From Cytophagales bacterium (GTDB lineage Bacteria > Bacteroidota > Bacteroidia > Cytophagales > Cyclobacteriaceae): 41,983 nucleotides of DNA. Location of the stretch: contig JANYHI010000071.1 of NCBI GenBank assembly GCA_025359125.1, positions 1 to 41,983 on the forward strand. The letters are read 5' to 3'. The notes under the pieces were generated by a model, which made no database searches, was not told the origin of the DNA, and saw only the letters and a program-made list of their open reading frames with translations. The position numbers were made by a program, and so were the translations under genes. Below are positions 17,381-25,792 of the stretch, piece by piece (position 1 is the stretch's first letter; each line of letters begins with the position of its first letter).

Positions 17381-20239
17381 TACGTTAATGTCGAACTTTA
17401 CCTCGGCACCAACTGATACATACTGTTGCGAGGATGCGCTTCCAAAGTATCCACTTCCGTAGCCATAATCAAAAAACCCATTTAAGCGCACTCGCTGAAA
17501 ATTGACGATTGGCCCGATGTTAATGTCGGGATACAAAACAGGCATTGTATAATTAGCAGAGGCGGAATAAAAGTTTTGGTACGTAGCAAATACAGAGATA
17601 CCGCGAGGCAGCGGAATTCGATTTCTGAATTGGTAATTCTGCCCTTCCTTATCGGTCAAATCCATGTATCGGTTTTGATAGGATCCATATCCCCAAAATG
17701 AATGATGCTTAAGTAGGCCGGGAAAATAGAGAAGCCCATAGATTGAAAATTGATTTCCAACGTAATTCCCTCCATATGGAGTGCCGTACCAATTCAAGAA
17801 TAAAGCTTGACCCCATTTACTATTAATATCTCTTCTGCTTTGCTTTAGCAAGCGATACGTTGAAAGTGAAAAATGATTGTATACAAGATTGCCATTTCCT
17901 TGATAAATAAATAGAGATGGATAGTAACCAATTATGGTGTCGTTACGCACGAAGGATGGAATTATACGAGAGGGTCCTGTAATGGTATTATTAAAGTTTG
18001 AAATCTTTGTTACGCCAACAGAATTACCAACAGTGAAGCTTCCAATAAATTTGGAGGTAGTAGTAACCAAAGGAATTCGTAGTCCGGCTTCAATATTTTG
18101 TTCATCCCATTTGTAAGATAAATTACGGACTTCTTTAGTTTCTGTGGCTCCTTTTTTAATTGTAATAGGAATACCCCCTTCATTTATCTTTCTATTACCT
18201 TGGCTCACCGAAAAATCAATAATCGGGTACCAGCCCTGATAGCTTACCGATGCTTTCCAGGCGCCAGTCTTTTCATTGATGTCGTACAAGTAACCTGCGT
18301 TAATCGTGGCGGTGCTCAATAAATCCCGTGAGGTAATTCCAATATTTACATTCGTTAAATCATAGGTTGTGTACGCTCCCCAACTATACGGATTAATAAT
18401 TCCATTTAATCTAGAATACTTTTTTATTTTGAATGTGCTGTCAGGCACTCGGTTCAATAGATTTGGCATGCCCTCTTGTTCTGCTAAGTGTGCAAAGAAA
18501 GTAGAGGGTTGCACCGTGCTAGTCCACTCTTTCCATGTAGTTGGGTCGAAATTGATTTTAGCAATATCAAACCCGTCTTTGCCTTGCTCGTTGTAGTAAA
18601 TGGTTTTTCCATTGCGGCTGATGGCCGGATTGTACGAGCCGTATTTGCTCGAGGTAATTTGAAAACGTTTTTCGCTTTCAATATCAAGTGCGTAAATATT
18701 ATCGATGCCGCTAATAGGAGAATTATATAAAATGTATTTTCCACAAGGCACCGGGTGGCCGATGTTTTCATTAGAATACTCCGTTATATTTTTTTCTTCC
18801 CCCGTGGCAACGGTAAACAATATAATGGCCTTTCCTTTCTGGTTTACTTTCAAGGCTACAATCTCTTTTCCATTTTCTGCCCAGCGTGGCATAGAAATAA
18901 AATCGTTGGTTGGATTTTCAAACTCACGAATTATTTTTCCACTTAGGTAATCGAGCACCACTAATTTTGTTTGGTAATCGGTTTTGGTTTCTACCGTTGC
19001 TACTTGATAGCCATCGGGCGAGATAGCCGCAGAAGAATACCTGCCATGTTTAGAAATAACTTTTTTTGTTTGGCTGCCCAAATCATATCCCACAATAGTG
19101 GAAAATGTTTTTACCCGCCAACGCGGATCAAAGCGAAACTCATTCCACACCACACGGCTATTGGTGGCGCTGAGCATGGCTGCATCATTCACAATCCCTT
19201 GTGTATAAATTTTTTTCTCTTGCCCGTTTTTTATTACCACCAACTGCTCAATATCGCCAATGCCCGATTTTTGAGCGAGTATACTTCCATCTTCTAGTTC
19301 TTGCGGAAAGCGATAATCGGTATAGGCTGTTGTTGTCCGCGGATTTATTTTTTCAAATGGGGTGATGCGAGTAGTATCTAGCTGCGCTTGCCAATCTTTT
19401 TTTAAACTGACGGCCATTTCGTTGTATAAATCTTTTACATACAAGCCGGTTTCTTTTTTTAATGCTACTGAAAATGTGAATGGGATAAAAGAGTAATTCC
19501 AAGATCTGCGTGTTACGTTCTCCCACACCTTGGCATTGTTGGTTTTTTTTCTTAGATACGAAACCATGTGATAGCCTAGTTTGTAATGATCGGGAATATT
19601 ATTTTTATATGATCGTAAATATTGCTTGTGATAGTTAAAGGTTCTTCCTTCCATTAGATTGGTGCGGAACACCAAATCAAAATTAGGAATGCGACCTCTT
19701 CCATTTTGTGTGAAGGCTGTTTCGGTGGCCACGGCATCGCCCTCCCAAAACCACTGCGGTGCGCCTAAGTAAGCCATGGCAGAAAGTGCATTGTTTCCGA
19801 AGGCATAATAAACCAATCGGTTGAAACCGCGTGTGGCATGTTGAAATTGCACCATGTGCCGATACTCGTGTGTGGCGAGTAGATTGAGCCAATCACTGTT
19901 GCCAACAAAATTATAATTCTGCGAAGGCATGCCATAAAACTCTGATCTGCGTGGCGTGATGGAAACAAACGCATTTGAAATGGAAGATTGATTTTGCAAG
20001 ATCACCGATATTTTTCTTGGGCTGGCGCCCATTGTTTTAGCTTCTGGGTCATGAATATATTGAAGCGTGTTGGCCATTCGCTGCGCTTGCACTTCAAAGC
20101 CTTTTGGGTATAACACCCGAAAGTGTTTAGTATTTAGTTGATACCATTTGAGGGAAGGTGCATTGTTGTCGTTTACCACATCTTGGGCAAATAGAAAGGT
20201 GAAAGTAAGAACGAAAACTAGCAATAAACCAAAACGCAT
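17279..20239 (-). CDS. Surface protein: HExxH peptidase-like domain, TolB-like propeller, C-terminal barrel
   Basis: This 986-residue protein has a signal peptide (LLLVFVLTFTFLFAQ). Residues ~120-180 hold HEYRHMVQFQ and, about 40 residues later, WFWEGDA. That is the HExxH plus downstream Glu of gluzincin-type zinc peptidases. The middle (~300-610) has WD40/PD40-like strands (DGYQVATVE, SRNGKTIYYNEQG) of a TolB-type propeller. The last ~350 residues are amphipathic strands ending YSYGIKPS...LIGTLNF, with a terminal Phe typical of outer-membrane barrels. A protein combining these would place a peptidase-like head on the outer membrane. The zinc ligands look intact, but activity is unproven. Its 3' end is duplicated at 16661-16744. 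Confidence 0.8.
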   Translation of the reverse strand: MRFGLLLVFVLTFTFLFAQDVVNDNNAPSLKWYQLNTKHFRVLYPKGFEVQAQRMANTLQYIHDPEAKTMGASPRKISVILQNQSSISNAFVSITPRRSEFYGMPSQNYNFVGNSDWLNLLATHEYRHMVQFQHATRGFNRLVYYAFGNNALSAMAYLGAPQWFWEGDAVATETAFTQNGRGRIPNFDLVFRTNLMEGRTFNYHKQYLRSYKNNIPDHYKLGYHMVSYLRKKTNNAKVWENVTRRSWNYSFIPFTFSVALKKETGLYVKDLYNEMAVSLKKDWQAQLDTTRITPFEKINPRTTTAYTDYRFPQELEDGSILAQKSGIGDIEQLVVIKNGQEKKIYTQGIVNDAAMLSATNSRVVWNEFRFDPRWRVKTFSTIVGYDLGSQTKKVISKHGRYSSAAISPDGYQVATVETKTDYQTKLVVLDYLSGKIIREFENPTNDFISMPRWAENGKEIVALKVNQKGKAIILFTVATGEEKNITEYSNENIGHPVPCGKYILYNSPISGIDNIYALDIESEKRFQITSSKYGSYNPAISRNGKTIYYNEQGKDGFDIAKINFDPTTWKEWTSTVQPSTFFAHLAEQEGMPNLLNRVPDSTFKIKKYSRLNGIINPYSWGAYTTYDLTNVNIGITSRDLLSTATINAGYLYDINEKTGAWKASVSYQGWYPIIDFSVSQGNRKINEGGIPITIKKGATETKEVRNLSYKWDEQNIEAGLRIPLVTTTSKFIGSFTVGNSVGVTKISNFNNTITGPSRIIPSFVRNDTIIGYYPSLFIYQGNGNLVYNHFSLSTYRLLKQSRRDINSKWGQALFLNWYGTPYGGNYVGNQFSIYGLLYFPGLLKHHSFWGYGSYQNRYMDLTDKEGQNYQFRNRIPLPRGISVFATYQNFYSASANYTMPVLYPDINIGPIVNFQRVRLNGFFDYGYGSGYFGSASSQQYVSVGAEVKFDINVMRLLPQLDIGFRYSYGIKPSTTLFEVLIGTLNF

Positions 20240-20292
20240 AAGCTGTGGATCAATCAGTAAATATCACTACGCAATAGTCAGTATGCAATACT

Positions 20293-20300
20293 TATATTTG
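20293..20300 (+). promoter_or_regulatory. Promoter -7 element (TATATTTG)
   Basis: This perfect TAnnTTTG match lies 24 bases upstream of the ATG of the 41-residue membrane protein at 20325 and supports that small gene being expressed. No clear -33 TTG at the usual spacing. Confidence 0.55.
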
Positions 20301-20324
20301 TTTAACTAGTTGAAATAGTTTTCG

Positions 20325-20450
20325 ATGTACAAAAACCTAAAAGACCTCTACCAAAAATACAAACCCTATGTGCGGGTAGATTTGGTGATGTATGCGGTAA
20401 TGATTTTGTTGATTGTTTTATATTTTATTTACGGAGTTTTAACGCAGTAG
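20325..20450 (+). CDS. Small single-pass membrane protein, 41 aa
   Basis: The ATG at 20325 opens a 41-codon frame ending in TAG at 20450. It encodes a basic/aromatic N-terminus (MYKNLKDLYQKYKPYVRVDL), one hydrophobic helix (VMYAVMILLIVLYFIYGVL) and a two-residue tail. The positive-inside rule suggests the N-terminus is cytoplasmic. A consensus TATATTTG element precedes it, and it fills the space between the propeller gene and bestrophin. The family is not recognised. It could be a regulator or stabiliser of a membrane complex such as the adjacent bestrophin, but that is only neighbourhood inference. Confidence 0.6.
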   Translation: MYKNLKDLYQKYKPYVRVDLVMYAVMILLIVLYFIYGVLTQ

Positions 20451-20491
20451 TTATTTAAAAATAGTGCTGCCAGTGTAGCTTTACTAATAGT

Positions 20492-21370
20492 TTACAATAG
20501 AATTTCTCTCACATTATCTCTAATTTTTACAGAGAGTTCGTCAGTTGGCAAGTCGTTAATATCTTTCCCAAAAGGGTCTTCTATTTCTTCCGCAATCAAT
20601 TCTACGCTTAACAAAACAAAAGTGATTAAAACCACAATGGGCACCGTGATGTAGCCAGATGTGGTAACAAATGCGAATGGAAGAGTTATTACATAAATGA
20701 AAATAAATTGCTTGATGTACATGGTATACGAATATGGAATGGGAGTATTCTTGATGCGCTCACAAGCTCCAATAATATCAGAAAATTCTTTCAGCTCTTT
20801 ATCAACCATAAAAAGCTGATCTCCTGAAATGATGTTCTTTTTATAAAGATTATTTACGCGTGTGTAAATAAGAGATGAGATTTTGTTGGGGATATGCTTA
20901 GCTTTTTCAATAGAAGAAGAAAATTCATCGTCTGGTATTTCTAAATCTATCAACTTTACTCCCTTACGCAAATGTTCTCTTAGTGCTACCACCAGATTGG
21001 GAATCATAAGAGCAAACCATATCCGCTCTTCGTTATCTTGTTTATCTAAAAACGAATTCAGCTTAAAAGACAAATTTCTGGTGTTGTTTACAAAGCTTCC
21101 CCATAGTTTGCGGCCTTCCCACCACCTATCGTAGGCCGAGTTGGTTCTAAAAACAAGAAAGAGACCTAGCACAATTCCCAATAATGAGTGCATGCTAATA
21201 GTGGTATGAAAATCACTTTCGTGGAAGCGGAGAATATCCAACAAGACATAACAAAGCCCTGCAGAAAAAACGGCCATAAATAATAGGGCAGGTGTTAGCG
21301 TTCGCATCACCGCCCGGCTATAGGCATGGAACACATGAGAGAACCAGACTTTTGAATTGTAGTTGACCAT
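20492..21370 (-). CDS. Bestrophin family ion channel
   Basis: This 292-residue membrane protein belongs to the bestrophin/UPF0187 (YneE) family. Hydrophobic helices occupy residues ~25-70 and ~205-250. The signature RTNSAYDRWWEGRKLWG, at about residues 74-90, follows the helix GIVLGLFLVF and is diagnostic of the family. Bacterial members form pentameric ion channels, cation- or anion-selective. The C-terminal acidic stretch (ELIAEEIEDPFGKDINDLP) also matches. No terminator was seen after its stop. Confidence 0.9.
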   Translation of the reverse strand: MVNYNSKVWFSHVFHAYSRAVMRTLTPALLFMAVFSAGLCYVLLDILRFHESDFHTTISMHSLLGIVLGLFLVFRTNSAYDRWWEGRKLWGSFVNNTRNLSFKLNSFLDKQDNEERIWFALMIPNLVVALREHLRKGVKLIDLEIPDDEFSSSIEKAKHIPNKISSLIYTRVNNLYKKNIISGDQLFMVDKELKEFSDIIGACERIKNTPIPYSYTMYIKQFIFIYVITLPFAFVTTSGYITVPIVVLITFVLLSVELIAEEIEDPFGKDINDLPTDELSVKIRDNVREILL

Positions 21371-21415
21371 GAATTAGATTTTATTCTTGCAAGATAGAAA
21401 TCTAATAATTTCGAC

Positions 21416-21455
21416 AAAAAGAAAGAGGCTGCCCATTTGAGGCAGCCTCTTTTTA
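21416..21455 (-). terminator. Strong hairpin terminator of TonB-receptor gene
   Basis: A perfect 10-bp stem (AGAGGCTGCC at 21424-21433 pairs with 21441-21450) with a 7-base loop is followed on the minus strand by a TTCTTTTT run. On the plus strand it is also followed by T residues, so it may act in both directions. It lies just after the stop at 21472 of the receptor gene and before bestrophin. Confidence 0.88.
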
Positions 21456-21471
21456 ATAAGTAAAAAGATGT

Positions 21472-24303
21472 TTAAAATTTGAAAGTCAGTTGTCCCATAA
21501 ACGTAGTTCCCAATTGACTGAATTGAGATCCATTATAACCAAGAATTTTATAGCGGCCGCTGAAAGCTAAGAAGCCTTCAAGCAATCTCTTGTTAGTTGC
21601 ATCATTCAATACTACTTGCCCGTCAGCATTTTGCGCCTCTAGCTTCCACGTAGGTAAAACATTTAATAGATTGTTGACTGTGAAAGAAGCCGAAAAGTGA
21701 TTAGAGAAATTATACCCAACATTCAAATCTGTAACAACGGCAGAGGAGAATACTTGCTTGATGTCATTCATCACATTTGAATTAGCTTTTGATGCGGTAA
21801 TTGGAGTAATCCCGAAATCACTGTAAGCAAATCCATTATCTAAATCTTGAAACTTAGTAGGGCCAAACAAAGTATTGCTGATTACAATATTCCAATTGCC
21901 AACTGCGTAATCTAAGCCACCAATTACTTTGTATTGAGGCCGGCCTTCTACAAGTAATGATCTTATCTGGGCATTCAAAATAGAAGAGCCACCATCAGTA
22001 ATTGCTTTGGGGGTATTAGGTGATCCAATAATTTCATTGCTTAAAGTAAAATTGCCAGCTAGGTTAATGCCTAACTTGCCAGCACCTATTCCTAAGTTTT
22101 TATATCCTGCAACAACATCTAAACCTTGTGTTCTTGTTTTAATTCCATTGATAAAAAATTGAACACTAGCAAGATTTCCATTTTTTTGAATGGCCTCTAG
22201 CTGACTTCCCGCAACAGAACTAGAGATAGAAGAACTATACACTACCCTATCACTGATAGTAATGTTGTAGTAGTCAACCGAAAAGTTAAAATTGTTTATT
22301 GGGTTAAAGCCCAAGCCAAGTGTGATGTTATCCGATTTTTCTGCTGTTAATTTAGGTATCCCCAAGGCAAATGCTTCGCGGCTATTGTTATTAAATAATC
22401 CCGAAAGATTGATGGTTCCTCCAGAGAAAGAAGCTTGTGTAGATTGCGCGTAGATTTGGTGTAGGGTAGGTGCACGGAAACCAGTTGAGATGGATCCACG
22501 AAGCACTACTTTGTCTTCTGCTAATTTTAATCTTGATGAAAGTTTCCAAACAAAGGCACTACCGAAGTCACTATACTTTTCTGCACGTACAGCACCTTCA
22601 ATCAAAAAGTTTTCAGTGATGTCGTAAGTTATGTCAGCGTAGGCTCCTAAATTAAAACGGCTATTGGTGCGTGCATTTTCTGCACGAATCCCAGGGAATG
22701 AGTTAGAGCCCTCTTTCACATAAGATGCAGTATCTCCTGCCATTAACTGGTAAGTTTCGCTACGAGCCTCTGCTCCAAAAGCTAAACTTAGATTGGGTTT
22801 AACCGCCTTACTAATGTCAAAATTTCCAACAATATGACTAAAGCTATAGCCACCTGGTTTGAAAGTGGTAGGGCTATTTTTACCCAAACCGCGATTGATG
22901 GTATTATTTACAGAATACAACTGCTGATTTCCACCAATGGTAAGACTCACATCATGTTGCCAGCCATTAGTATCATTTTTAAAACCGAGCGTTGCATTGT
23001 AATCAGTTAAGTCACCCTCAAATGTTGGCATATACCCAAGGTATCCCTTGTATAGTTGCACCCCAGACGAATTTAGAGTATTGTCTCCTGTATAGTTGAT
23101 TCCATTAGGATCTGTTATGTGAAGCAGGCCAAAATCTTTTCTCCAATATGGGGTCCTGTAATTGGCATTACTTACTACTCTTTTAGCTACGAAAGCTCCA
23201 TTGGCATAAAACAATCCTTTTTCTCCGATTGGTAAACCCAAATTGAAATTAAATTTTGAAGCCGTAGTAGCTCCAGTACCATTCAAATTTCCTCCTGTTG
23301 GATTTATTTTTAAGAAATTAACAATATTGGCATTAGATGGGTCTGATTCAGAATTCTTATCAGTATAATTTCCGAAAGTTGCAATCTCAACAAGTGGATC
23401 GATTGTGCCTGATCTAATGGCATTATCTTGTTGACTTACGGCAAGGGTGTAATTAATAAATCCGCGACTTCCAATGTTAGAACCGCTGTTAAAAGACAAT
23501 CCATAAGTGCCTCCATCTCCTTTGCTAGTAACACCCGAGGTAACGTTCAACTCGCTGTATTCATATTTATCTTTTAAGATCACGTTCATAACTCCAGCAA
23601 TGGCATCAGATCCGTATTGTGCCGATGCACCATCTCGCAAAATTTCTACACGCTTAATGGCCTGTGTTGGTATGCCAGATAAATCGGCACCAGTTTCACC
23701 GCGGCCAGGAGCAAACTGCACGTATAATAATGAGCTAAGATTTTTTCTTTTTCCATTAATCAATATCAGCGTACGGCTAGGCCCAAGATTTCTGATTTCG
23801 TATGGATCCAATAAAGTAGAGGCGTCATTAACTGGAGTATTTACCGTGCTGAAAGAGGGAACTCTGTATTGCAATGCTTTATCAAATGTAAATTGACCAG
23901 TAGTTGCTAGCTCTTTGTTGGTAAAATTATCAACGGGCACTGGTGTATCAATAAGAGTGCGTTGTGAGCCACGGCCTACCGTTACTACTACTTCCTCCAA
24001 TTCGCTTGCGCTAGCTACCAAGTTAATTGAAATAGTGTTGGATAATGGGATGGCCACTTCTTGGCTAAGGTAGCCAATGAAAGAAATGGTCAATGACGAT
24101 GCTCCTGCCGGAACCGCTAGGCTGAACTTTCCATCACCGTTTGTAGCAGTGCCCAGTGACGAGCCTTTAATTGTAATGTTTGCCCCCGGTACTGGTGCGC
24201 CACTTTCAGAGTCTGTTACAACTCCTGTTACTACTCTTTCTTGCGCGTAGGTAAATGTTACGCTAAGCAAAAGAGCTGCTAAAATTGGTAGAACTTTTGA
24301 CAT
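21472..24303 (-). CDS. TonB-dependent receptor with carboxypeptidase-like regulatory domain
   Basis: This 943-residue outer-membrane receptor has a signal peptide ending TFTYAQ. Residues ~23-100 form the carboxypeptidase-like regulatory domain (VVTDSESGAPVPGANITIKG, GKFSLAVPAG). The plug is at ~105-245 (DASTLLDPYEIRNLGPSRTLILINGKR, VEILRDGASAQYGSDAIAGVMNVILK). The rest is the 22-strand barrel, ending FMGQLTFKF with a terminal aromatic. It imports an unknown ligand using TonB energy. No SusD-like lipoprotein is adjacent, which argues against a polysaccharide SusC pair; siderophore, vitamin or peptide uptake is more likely. It is divergent from a secreted protein gene at 24457. Confidence 0.93.
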   Translation of the reverse strand: MSKVLPILAALLLSVTFTYAQERVVTGVVTDSESGAPVPGANITIKGSSLGTATNGDGKFSLAVPAGASSLTISFIGYLSQEVAIPLSNTISINLVASASELEEVVVTVGRGSQRTLIDTPVPVDNFTNKELATTGQFTFDKALQYRVPSFSTVNTPVNDASTLLDPYEIRNLGPSRTLILINGKRKNLSSLLYVQFAPGRGETGADLSGIPTQAIKRVEILRDGASAQYGSDAIAGVMNVILKDKYEYSELNVTSGVTSKGDGGTYGLSFNSGSNIGSRGFINYTLAVSQQDNAIRSGTIDPLVEIATFGNYTDKNSESDPSNANIVNFLKINPTGGNLNGTGATTASKFNFNLGLPIGEKGLFYANGAFVAKRVVSNANYRTPYWRKDFGLLHITDPNGINYTGDNTLNSSGVQLYKGYLGYMPTFEGDLTDYNATLGFKNDTNGWQHDVSLTIGGNQQLYSVNNTINRGLGKNSPTTFKPGGYSFSHIVGNFDISKAVKPNLSLAFGAEARSETYQLMAGDTASYVKEGSNSFPGIRAENARTNSRFNLGAYADITYDITENFLIEGAVRAEKYSDFGSAFVWKLSSRLKLAEDKVVLRGSISTGFRAPTLHQIYAQSTQASFSGGTINLSGLFNNNSREAFALGIPKLTAEKSDNITLGLGFNPINNFNFSVDYYNITISDRVVYSSSISSSVAGSQLEAIQKNGNLASVQFFINGIKTRTQGLDVVAGYKNLGIGAGKLGINLAGNFTLSNEIIGSPNTPKAITDGGSSILNAQIRSLLVEGRPQYKVIGGLDYAVGNWNIVISNTLFGPTKFQDLDNGFAYSDFGITPITASKANSNVMNDIKQVFSSAVVTDLNVGYNFSNHFSASFTVNNLLNVLPTWKLEAQNADGQVVLNDATNKRLLEGFLAFSGRYKILGYNGSQFSQLGTTFMGQLTFKF

Positions 24304-24432
24304 ATGTTTTTGATTTTAGTTTTAGGATTAAGACAATATTAAGAATATTATACCATCAATACCATTTTTTATAGTATTAAAATCTGTTTTTTACCTTTTA
24401 AACGATTGTCTTTTCGGTCATCATTCTTCTTC

Positions 24433-24440
24433 TATATTTG
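24433..24440 (+). promoter_or_regulatory. Promoter -7 element (TATATTTG)
   Basis: A perfect TAnnTTTG match lies 16 bases before the ATG at 24457. It decides the start of the downstream gene, because an upstream in-frame TTG at 24406 would lie before the promoter element. Confidence 0.65.
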
Positions 24441-24456
24441 CCGCCAAATAATTTGT

Positions 24457-25233
24457 ATGCGAAAAGTATTTTTAATTGTATTTACCTCTTTTGTTTCTGT
24501 TGCCATCTATGCTCAACCCGATTATGTCGTAACGATTAAAGGAGATACCCTTAATGGCTCAGCTAAAATTTTAACTTATGATCTATTAGATCGGGTGCAG
24601 ATGGTGGTAGATAAAAAGAAGAAAAATTATACAGCACTAGAAATAAGGGCGCTCTCTATCAAAGGTGAGATCTTTCATACTGTAAAATATGAAAGGGGCT
24701 ACCGCTATATGAAATTGCTTAAATCAGGTTTTTTAAGTCTTTATGGGTTTCGTTTGACTAATCAATCATCTTATGATGGGCAATATCTATTAAAAAAAGA
24801 TGGGATCGGTATGGAAGTACCCAATCTTACCTTTAAGAAAAGCATGACTTCATATCTTTCTGATTGCCCTGAAATTATAGAACGAATTAAAAGTGGTGAT
24901 TTGGGCAGACGAGATGTGGAGCAAATTGTGGAGCGATTTAATAGTTGTTTACAATTTAAAACCGAGAGAAGAGTAGAAGAAACACCGCCAGTAATTACGG
25001 TTGAGGAGGATGAAAAAATGATGGCCGTAAATGCATTGATTACAAAAGTAGAAGCATCTAATTCTCTAGACAACAAAACAGATATGGTCGACTTGCTAAA
25101 AGACCTTCGATCTAAAATTGCCAGAAAAGAAATTCTCCCTAATTACATCACTAAGGATATTAAAAATACATTGAGTGAAAAGCCTGAGTTTAAAGAGGAG
25201 GTAGAAAAATTAATGTTGCTATTGAAGAAATGA
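24457..25233 (+). CDS. Secreted protein of unknown function
   Basis: This 258-residue protein has a signal peptide (MRKVFLIVFTSFVSVAIYAQ). It then begins DYVVTIKGDTLNGSAKIL, a pattern seen at the start of many uncharacterised Bacteroidota exported proteins. The first half is predicted beta-rich. The second half is charged and helical (ERRVEETPPVITVEEDEK, EFKEEVEKLMLLLKK). No catalytic motif was recognised. The start at 24457 is fixed by the signal peptide and the promoter element at 24433-24440. Its 3' end overlaps the convergent DoxX-like gene by 15 bases. Confidence 0.75.
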   Translation: MRKVFLIVFTSFVSVAIYAQPDYVVTIKGDTLNGSAKILTYDLLDRVQMVVDKKKKNYTALEIRALSIKGEIFHTVKYERGYRYMKLLKSGFLSLYGFRLTNQSSYDGQYLLKKDGIGMEVPNLTFKKSMTSYLSDCPEIIERIKSGDLGRRDVEQIVERFNSCLQFKTERRVEETPPVITVEEDEKMMAVNALITKVEASNSLDNKTDMVDLLKDLRSKIARKEILPNYITKDIKNTLSEKPEFKEEVEKLMLLLKK

Positions 25234-25629
25234 CGGTAAGAATTTCTTGATAAAAGAAGGTAGATTTCTGCGGTCGAGCCATAGTGCAATAGCTGAACAT
25301 ACCAATGTTATTACCGCATAAATAAATAGCTGACCGCCATCTCCCTGCACTTCTATTCCGAGTATGGTTAGATGAGACATAACGGCTCCGCCTATTACTC
25401 CAATCGAAAGTATTGCACCTAGCCAAACGGTAGATGGGATTAAAATCAGTACGGAGGCAATTAATTCAAATACCCCAGATCCGTATCTTCCCCACGGTTC
25501 CATTCCTACTTTTGTAAAAATATAAATTGATTCTTCTGCTCCAGAGAATTTAAAATAAAGTGTTTGCAGCATAATTAAGGCTGCAATTATGCGGACTGAC
25601 CAAAACAATAGAGAAGTACTTTTATTCAT
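25219..25629 (-). CDS. DoxX-like four-helix membrane protein
   Basis: This 136-residue membrane protein has four hydrophobic helices. The first region (SVRIIAALIMLQTLYFKFSGAEES) carries the TLYFKF.G pattern of DoxX/DoxD-like proteins, and the second half GSGVFELIASVLILIP agrees. Functions of the family are mostly unknown, with links to redox chemistry and quinones. The ATG at 25629 was chosen over longer in-frame starts up to 25749. The upstream stretch has no membrane or signal logic, and it is the reverse complement of the small lipoprotein gene at 25673. It is divergent from that gene by 43 bases. Confidence 0.78.
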   Translation of the reverse strand: MNKSTSLLFWSVRIIAALIMLQTLYFKFSGAEESIYIFTKVGMEPWGRYGSGVFELIASVLILIPSTVWLGAILSIGVIGGAVMSHLTILGIEVQGDGGQLFIYAVITLVCSAIALWLDRRNLPSFIKKFLPSFLQ

Positions 25630-25672
25630 AAGTTGAAGTACGATTAAATATGTTTTTGAGTTTGTCGTGCAA

Positions 25673-25792
25673 ATGACGTATACGAAGATAAGAGATTTTA
25701 TATTACTTTTAATTTGCGTGCTTGGTTGTGGTGACGTGAAACCCCTCAACCGGAAACCTTTTAACGTTAAGCCTGATGACTTTGAACTTTGA
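25673..25792 (+). CDS. Very small lipoprotein, 39 aa
   Basis: The ATG at 25673 opens a 39-codon frame ending in TGA at 25790-25792. It encodes a lipoprotein signal (MTYTKIRDFILLLICVLGC, lipobox VLGC with Cys19), and a mature peptide of only 21 residues (CGDVKPLNRKPFN...). Its last 17 bases overlap the start of the Rieske oxygenase gene in another frame, a typical translational-coupling layout. A TATGTTTT element at about 25649 is a near match to the -7 promoter box. The family is not recognised. A lipid-anchored short peptide could be a signal, an adaptor or a decoy; no function is claimed. Confidence 0.6.
   Translation: MTYTKIRDFILLLICVLGCGDVKPLNRKPFNVKPDDFEL

Noticed and set aside
23507-23896. 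129-codon plus-strand frame inside the TonB-receptor gene
   Set aside because: Antisense to conserved plug sequences; no promoter or family resemblance.
21472-24303. TonB-dependent receptor as SusC of a polysaccharide locus
   Set aside because: No SusD-like lipoprotein or glycoside hydrolase is adjacent.
25219-25749. Longer version of the DoxX-like protein
   Set aside because: The extra N-terminal residues are antisense to the small lipoprotein gene and lack membrane-protein character; the ATG at 25629 gives a normal family start.
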